In this document: piece after piece, positions 6,108-9,012 of the stretch | Layout of the letters: each line of letters begins with the position of its first letter | How positions within the stretch are numbered: position 1 is the first letter of the stretch | Source: Candidatus Zhuqueibacterota bacterium 4484_87 | GTDB taxonomy: Bacteria; Zhuqueibacterota; Zhuqueibacteria; Thermofontimicrobiales; Thermofontimicrobiaceae | Reading direction: 5' to 3' | Length of the DNA: 9,012 bases | Assembly (NCBI GenBank): GCA_002085355.1 | Contig: NATN01000125.1 | Coordinates: 1-9,012, forward strand | The notes under the pieces: model-generated | The model's input: only the letters and a program-made list of their open reading frames with translations | Told to the model about the DNA's origin: nothing | Database searches by the model: none | Translations under genes and position numbers: made by a program

Positions 6108-6995
6108 ATGGCAGAAAGAAAAGTAATCGGAATCGACCTTGGCGGGACCAAAATAAAATTTGGAGTTGTTGCAGAGACAGGAGAAATTTTAGGAAGAGAA
6201 ATTTTATTGCCGACTGAAAGTCATCGACCTTCTCAGGAAATTGTAAAAACAATTGCCGAAGGAATAGAATTAGCGGTTCAATCGGCCAATCTGTCACGCG
6301 ATGAAATTCTTGGAATCGGAATCGGATCTCCCGGGCCGCTGGACGTAAGAAAAGGCGTCATTCTCAAAGCGCCCAATTTACCGACGATGAATAATTTTCC
6401 TCTCAAAAAAGCAGTCGAAGAAGCTACTGGCTTGCCAGTTAAGCTGAATAATGATGGGAATTGTTTTGTATTGGGAGAAGCATTTTTTGGAGCTGGCAAA
6501 GATAAAGATATTGTTTGTGGCGTAACGCTGGGCACAGGCCTCGGCTTTGGCATTGTTTTTAATAAAAAAATCTACATGGGCGCGACTGGCACAGCAGCGG
6601 AGATCTGGTGCAGTCCGTACGGAGAAAAAATATTTGAAGAATACGGCTCTGCAAGAACAGTCTCCCGCCTTTTCAAAGAACGAACCGGTGAGCGGCTCAC
6701 AGCGATTGAAATTTTTCGTCTGGCGCAACAAAACAACCGCGCTGCAATAGACACGTTTCATGAATTCGGATCCAATTTGGGCAAAATTTTAGCCATTTTG
6801 GTAAACGTATTGGATCCGGATATTTTGGTAGTTGGCGGATCAGTGAGTAACTCCTGGGAGTTTTTCAAAATCTCCCTGACACAAAATATTTTGCAGCACA
6901 TTAACGAAGAGCCGCGCAAACATTTGCAAGTGAAACATGCGAGCCTTGGCGATAATGCAGGGCTTCTGGGAGCTGCTGCATTAATCTTTAGCTGA
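6108..6995 (+). CDS. ROK-family sugar kinase lacking the zinc-binding cysteine motif
   Basis: This 295-residue protein has the actin-like ATPase fold of ROK kinases. Phosphate-binding loop 1 is GIDLGGTKIKFGV (8-20, D10). The catalytic base is D116 in LNNDGNCFVLGE, and phosphate loop 2 is VTLGTGLGFGIV (139-150). The adenosine motif is LDPDILVVGGSVS (235-247). ROK kinases phosphorylate glucose or related hexoses with ATP. The usual ExGH followed by CxCGxxGCxE is absent: residues 165-180 read EIWCSPYGEKIFEEYG, so the sugar-contacting Glu is kept as E165 but the His and the zinc cysteines are not. Sugar specificity is therefore uncertain, and glucose should not be assumed. A ribosome binding site is not obvious: GAAAG lies 7 nt upstream and AAGG abuts the ATG. 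The nuclease gene starts 11 nt after its stop. Confidence 0.85.
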   Translation: MAERKVIGIDLGGTKIKFGVVAETGEILGREILLPTESHRPSQEIVKTIAEGIELAVQSANLSRDEILGIGIGSPGPLDVRKGVILKAPNLPTMNNFPLKKAVEEATGLPVKLNNDGNCFVLGEAFFGAGKDKDIVCGVTLGTGLGFGIVFNKKIYMGATGTAAEIWCSPYGEKIFEEYGSARTVSRLFKERTGERLTAIEIFRLAQQNNRAAIDTFHEFGSNLGKILAILVNVLDPDILVVGGSVSNSWEFFKISLTQNILQHINEEPRKHLQVKHASLGDNAGLLGAAALIFS

Positions 6996-7006
6996 AAGAA
7001 TTTGCT

Positions 7007-7363
7007 GTGGAAAAAAATCTCTATTTTTACAAAGCTCATGTAGTTTCAGTCTATGATGGCGATACTTGCACTGTCGATATCGACCTCGGTTTACACATCT
7101 GGATTCGCGACGAGAAAATCCGCCTCGCCCGCATCGATGCGCCGGAAATCCGTGGCAACGAACGTGAAAAAGGATTGGAATCCAGAGACTTTCTCCGTCA
7201 ACTCATTCTTGATCGCGACATCTTCGTCGAAACCATCAAGGATAAAAAAGGAAAATTCGGTCGCTATCTCGGAGAAATTTGGGTGGCAGATGAAAACGAT
7301 ACCTACTTTAATGTAAATGATCTGATGATGAAAGAAGGATACGCCGAGCCTTACAATTACTGA
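7007..7363 (+). CDS. Small staphylococcal-nuclease-fold (thermonuclease-like) protein, cytoplasmic
   Basis: This 118-residue SNase-like protein carries the catalytic set: the Ca-binding DGDT (D17, D19, T20), RLARIDAPE (R39, D44, E47) and R86 in GRYLGEIW, which correspond to D21, R35, D40, E43 and R87 of Staphylococcus aureus nuclease. The hairpin between DGDT and R39 is a few residues longer, with DIDLGLHIW, as seen in phage-type and intracellular relatives. There is no signal peptide, so unlike the secreted enzyme it probably acts inside the cell; the nucleic acid substrate is unknown. The start is GTG at 7007, chosen because GAAAGAA lies 6 nt upstream, overlapping the ROK kinase stop region, and because family homology begins immediately. 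The 11-nt gap suggests cotranscription with the kinase. Confidence 0.88.
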   Translation: MEKNLYFYKAHVVSVYDGDTCTVDIDLGLHIWIRDEKIRLARIDAPEIRGNEREKGLESRDFLRQLILDRDIFVETIKDKKGKFGRYLGEIWVADENDTYFNVNDLMMKEGYAEPYNY

Positions 7364-7393
7364 AATTAATTCGATTCAGGTATTTACAAAAAT

Positions 7394-7609
7394 ATGAGGA
7401 AAGAAAAAATAAGCAGCGTGAAAATAGAAAAAGAGATCGTCGTCATCGGCGACAGGATTTTGGTGAATCCGGACACTGATAAACAAAAGACACCCAGCGG
7501 ACTATATCTGCCACAGGGAATCACAGCCAAGGAACAAATACACAGCGGGCTTGTGCTGAAGACAGGGCCCGGCTATATTCTGCCGGTTAATGATTTAAAA
7601 AAATATTAA
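7394..7609 (+). CDS. Truncated GroES-like (Cpn10) protein, possible pseudogene remnant
   Basis: The 71 residues match the N-terminal part of GroES. VIGDRILVNPDTD (17-29) corresponds to the first strand, TPSGLYLPQG (33-42) to the mobile loop that contacts GroEL, and SGLVLKTGPGYILP (51-64) to the strand ending in the conserved GxG. The protein then stops, so roughly the last 40 residues that complete the beta-barrel (the 'vGD.V.f' and 'ylIl...dIla' parts) are missing. I found no continuation in other plus-strand frames after 7609, where the DNA is already aroQ on the other strand. The ATG has no good ribosome binding site; a GTG at 7418 is an alternative start. The stop TAA overlaps the aroQ stop. 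It may be a decaying paralog or a short functional variant; a normal heptameric co-chaperone is unlikely. Confidence 0.65.
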   Translation: MRKEKISSVKIEKEIVVIGDRILVNPDTDKQKTPSGLYLPQGITAKEQIHSGLVLKTGPGYILPVNDLKKY

Positions 7610-8046
7610 CCGCTCTCCCATTCCGCGAAAAAATCTATGCCTCTCAAATAGCTTTCTTCCCCCAGTCCGGAAATTCGTTGCTCACAAACATCTTTAATCA
7701 CTGATATTTTTCTGAACGGCTCCCGATTATGAATGTCGGATAAATGCACTTCAACGGCGGGAATCTGAACCCCGGCAATCGCATCGCGCAAGGCATAGCT
7801 GTAATGAGTCAAAGCGCCAGGGTTAATGATTATTCCGGATACTTTTTTTCGCGCGCGATGGATGCGATCAATAATTTCGCCCTCGTGATTTGACTGGAAA
7901 AACTTCACTTTAACGCCTTTCGATTTCGCGTATTCTTTAATCAATCTGTTTAAATCTTTCAGGCGTATTTTCCCGTAAATTTCCGGTTCACGTTCACCGA
8001 GCAAATTCAAATTGGGACCATGAATCACGAGAATTTTGACTGCCAT
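7606..8046 (-). CDS. aroQ: 3-dehydroquinate dehydratase, type II
   Basis: AroQ removes water from 3-dehydroquinate to give 3-dehydroshikimate, the third step of the shikimate pathway, as a cytoplasmic homododecamer. The 146-residue protein has every expected active-site residue, in the same numbering as the Mycobacterium tuberculosis enzyme: R19 and Y24 in the mobile lid (GEREPEIYG), N75 and H81 in INPGALTHYSYALRD, D88, H101 in VEVHLSDIHNREPFR, and R112. The C-terminal ISGLGEESYLRGIDF is also canonical. The start codon shares one base with the aroB stop (TAATG), and AAGGGG lies 7 nt upstream inside aroB, so translation is probably coupled. It looks fully functional, unlike its partner aroB as read here. 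Confidence 0.97.
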   Translation of the reverse strand: MAVKILVIHGPNLNLLGEREPEIYGKIRLKDLNRLIKEYAKSKGVKVKFFQSNHEGEIIDRIHRARKKVSGIIINPGALTHYSYALRDAIAGVQIPAVEVHLSDIHNREPFRKISVIKDVCEQRISGLGEESYLRGIDFFAEWESG

Positions 8047-9012
8047 TATTTTTGCCCCTTAAAAAATATTTTTTCCATTGCGCTTTGCAGATTTTTTTCA
8101 GGCAAATTTGAAACAATTTTTGCATCCCCGATATCTTCAAGTACTACCAGCGCTAACTTCTCATTTCGTCGTTTCTTGTCCGACTTCATGAATTGCATCA
8201 ATTGATTGCTGTTCACATCTTTTGGTAGTGGAGGAACGGGAATGCGCTGCAGCAATTTTTCAATACGATCAAATTTATCTTTTGAAATAAAATTTTCAGC
8301 AAAAGACAATTGAGCCATCACCCGCATTCCCCAGACAACAGCCTCACCGTGACGAAAATAGCTGTAACCGGTCACTCCTTCCAATGCATGGCCCGGTGTA
8401 TGCCCGAAATTCAAAATTCCCCGCAATCCAGTCTCCTTTTCGTCCTGTCTGACCACGTCGGATTTGATTTCGCAACAGCGGGCGATAACTTTTTCCATTA
8501 AATCAAAATCCAGATTATCTTTTTCTGCAATCTCTGTTTTCTCCAACAATTCAAAAAATGTTTTGTCTCGAATCAACGCATATTTAACAACCTCGCCAAA
8601 GCCAGCATATATTTCTCTCTGGGAAAGAGTTGCCACTACTTGCGGGTCTATGACGACAATTTTAGGCTGAAAAAATGCTCCTACAAGGTTCTTGCCCCCT
8701 GGGAGATTTCCCCGCATATACGTTGCCGCGACAAATCCCGCAAGATCACCGACAACACCGCCGCCTAAAGCAATGACTGCACTGCTGCGATCAATACCGG
8801 CAGCAACCATTTTGCGCAGAACAGACTCGTAAACTGAGATGCTTTTTGAAGACTCTCCCTCGGCAATTTCGATGTAAGTTGTATCAAATCCCGCATCAAT
8901 TAATTCACTAAAAACCGTTCTGGCATAAAGTTCACCAACGCGCCGATCAGTGATAAGAACATTTTTCTTTGAAATTGAAAATTCCTGTAAAATATCCGGC
9001 AATTCTTCCAGA
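8046..9012 (-). CDS. aroB: 3-dehydroquinate synthase with in-frame loss of an active-site segment (5' end outside window)
   Basis: AroB closes DAHP to 3-dehydroquinate using NAD and a divalent metal, upstream of AroQ in the shikimate pathway. The frame stays open to the window edge; a TTG at 9002 is internal, and about 20 N-terminal residues should lie outside. Numbering from that TTG, the NAD-binding GGGVVGDLAGFVAATYMRG is at 80-98, metal ligands are E137 (GEVVKY), H201 in FGHTPGH and H218 in RHGE, and R194 and N198 are present. The anomaly is between G98 and N99 (plus-strand junction 8708/8709). Family members have about 24 more residues there, including PTTLL and D.S.GGK, with NAD- and substrate-binding residues. 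Here RG joins directly to NLPGGKNLVGAFFQP. The frame is otherwise clean. Identity is certain; activity is doubtful as sequenced. Confidence 0.9.
   Translation of the reverse strand, partial: LEELPDILQEFSISKKNVLITDRRVGELYARTVFSELIDAGFDTTYIEIAEGESSKSISVYESVLRKMVAAGIDRSSAVIALGGGVVGDLAGFVAATYMRGNLPGGKNLVGAFFQPKIVVIDPQVVATLSQREIYAGFGEVVKYALIRDKTFFELLEKTEIAEKDNLDFDLMEKVIARCCEIKSDVVRQDEKETGLRGILNFGHTPGHALEGVTGYSYFRHGEAVVWGMRVMAQLSFAENFISKDKFDRIEKLLQRIPVPPLPKDVNSNQLMQFMKSDKKRRNEKLALVVLEDIGDAKIVSNLPEKNLQSAMEKIFFKGQK

Noticed and set aside
6278..6761. Overlapping minus-strand open frames within the ROK kinase gene
   Set aside because: They are antisense shadows of a gene with clear kinase motifs, and several frames overlap each other, which real genes would not.
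7610..7720. Possible frameshifted continuation of the GroES-like gene
   Set aside because: Plus-strand frames after 7609 show no GroES C-terminal motifs and stop quickly; the region encodes the conserved AroQ C-terminus on the other strand.
1..9012. CRISPR array, tRNA/rRNA genes, insertion sequence ends, toxin-antitoxin or other defence system
   Set aside because: I saw no regularly spaced repeats, no cloverleaf or rRNA-like sequence, no transposase or integrase, and every long frame is explained by metabolic or housekeeping families apart from the fragment at 1-366.

Overview
The window looks like ordinary chromosomal DNA from a Gram-negative bacterium of moderate to low GC content. It carries the MEP isoprenoid pathway (ispG), the shikimate pathway with a type II dehydroquinase (aroB-aroQ), and a short lipoprotein resembling the small DUF4296-type lipoproteins of the Bacteroidota/FCB group. 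The promoters look sigma70-like (TTG, about 17 nt, TATATT). An FCB-superphylum lineage, for example one of the Calditrichota/KSB1-like groups, is my best guess. That is an inference from gene style, not proof.

Layout. (1) Positions 1-366: the 3' end of an unrecognised, very AT-rich plus-strand gene. (2) 2235-395, minus strand: a translationally coupled pair, a small lipoprotein followed by a large class V aminotransferase-fold enzyme. (3) 2236-2340: a divergent promoter region. (4) 2341-3561: a YprB-type RNase H-like exonuclease with a C-terminal TPR-like part. (5) 3562-3683: a regulatory gap holding a 14-bp direct repeat, a weak terminator-like hairpin and the ispG promoter. (6) 3684-5963: ispG and a class I/II aminotransferase, probably one transcript. 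(7) 5964-6107: a promoter and a 5' leader containing a perfect 8-bp inverted repeat. (8) 6108-7609: a ROK-family sugar kinase without the usual zinc motif, a small cytoplasmic staphylococcal-nuclease-fold protein with a GTG start, and a GroES-like gene lacking its C-terminal part. (9) 9012-7606, minus strand: aroB (5' end outside the window) and aroQ, joined by TAATG. They converge on the GroES-like gene with overlapping stop codons. No stretch of 300 bases lacks a gene.

How the genes relate. aroB and aroQ make consecutive shikimate-pathway enzymes. ispG makes the penultimate MEP intermediate. The other genes are metabolic or nucleic-acid housekeeping enzymes with no obvious joint pathway. 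I found no convincing new multi-gene system, CRISPR array, transposon, tRNA or rRNA.

The most striking observation is in aroB. The reading frame is intact, but about 24 residues carrying the family's most conserved active-site stretch (the PTTLL...D.S.GGK segment) are cleanly missing between residues 98 and 99. Close by, the GroES-like gene has lost its last third to half. Both need checking as real lesions versus assembly errors.
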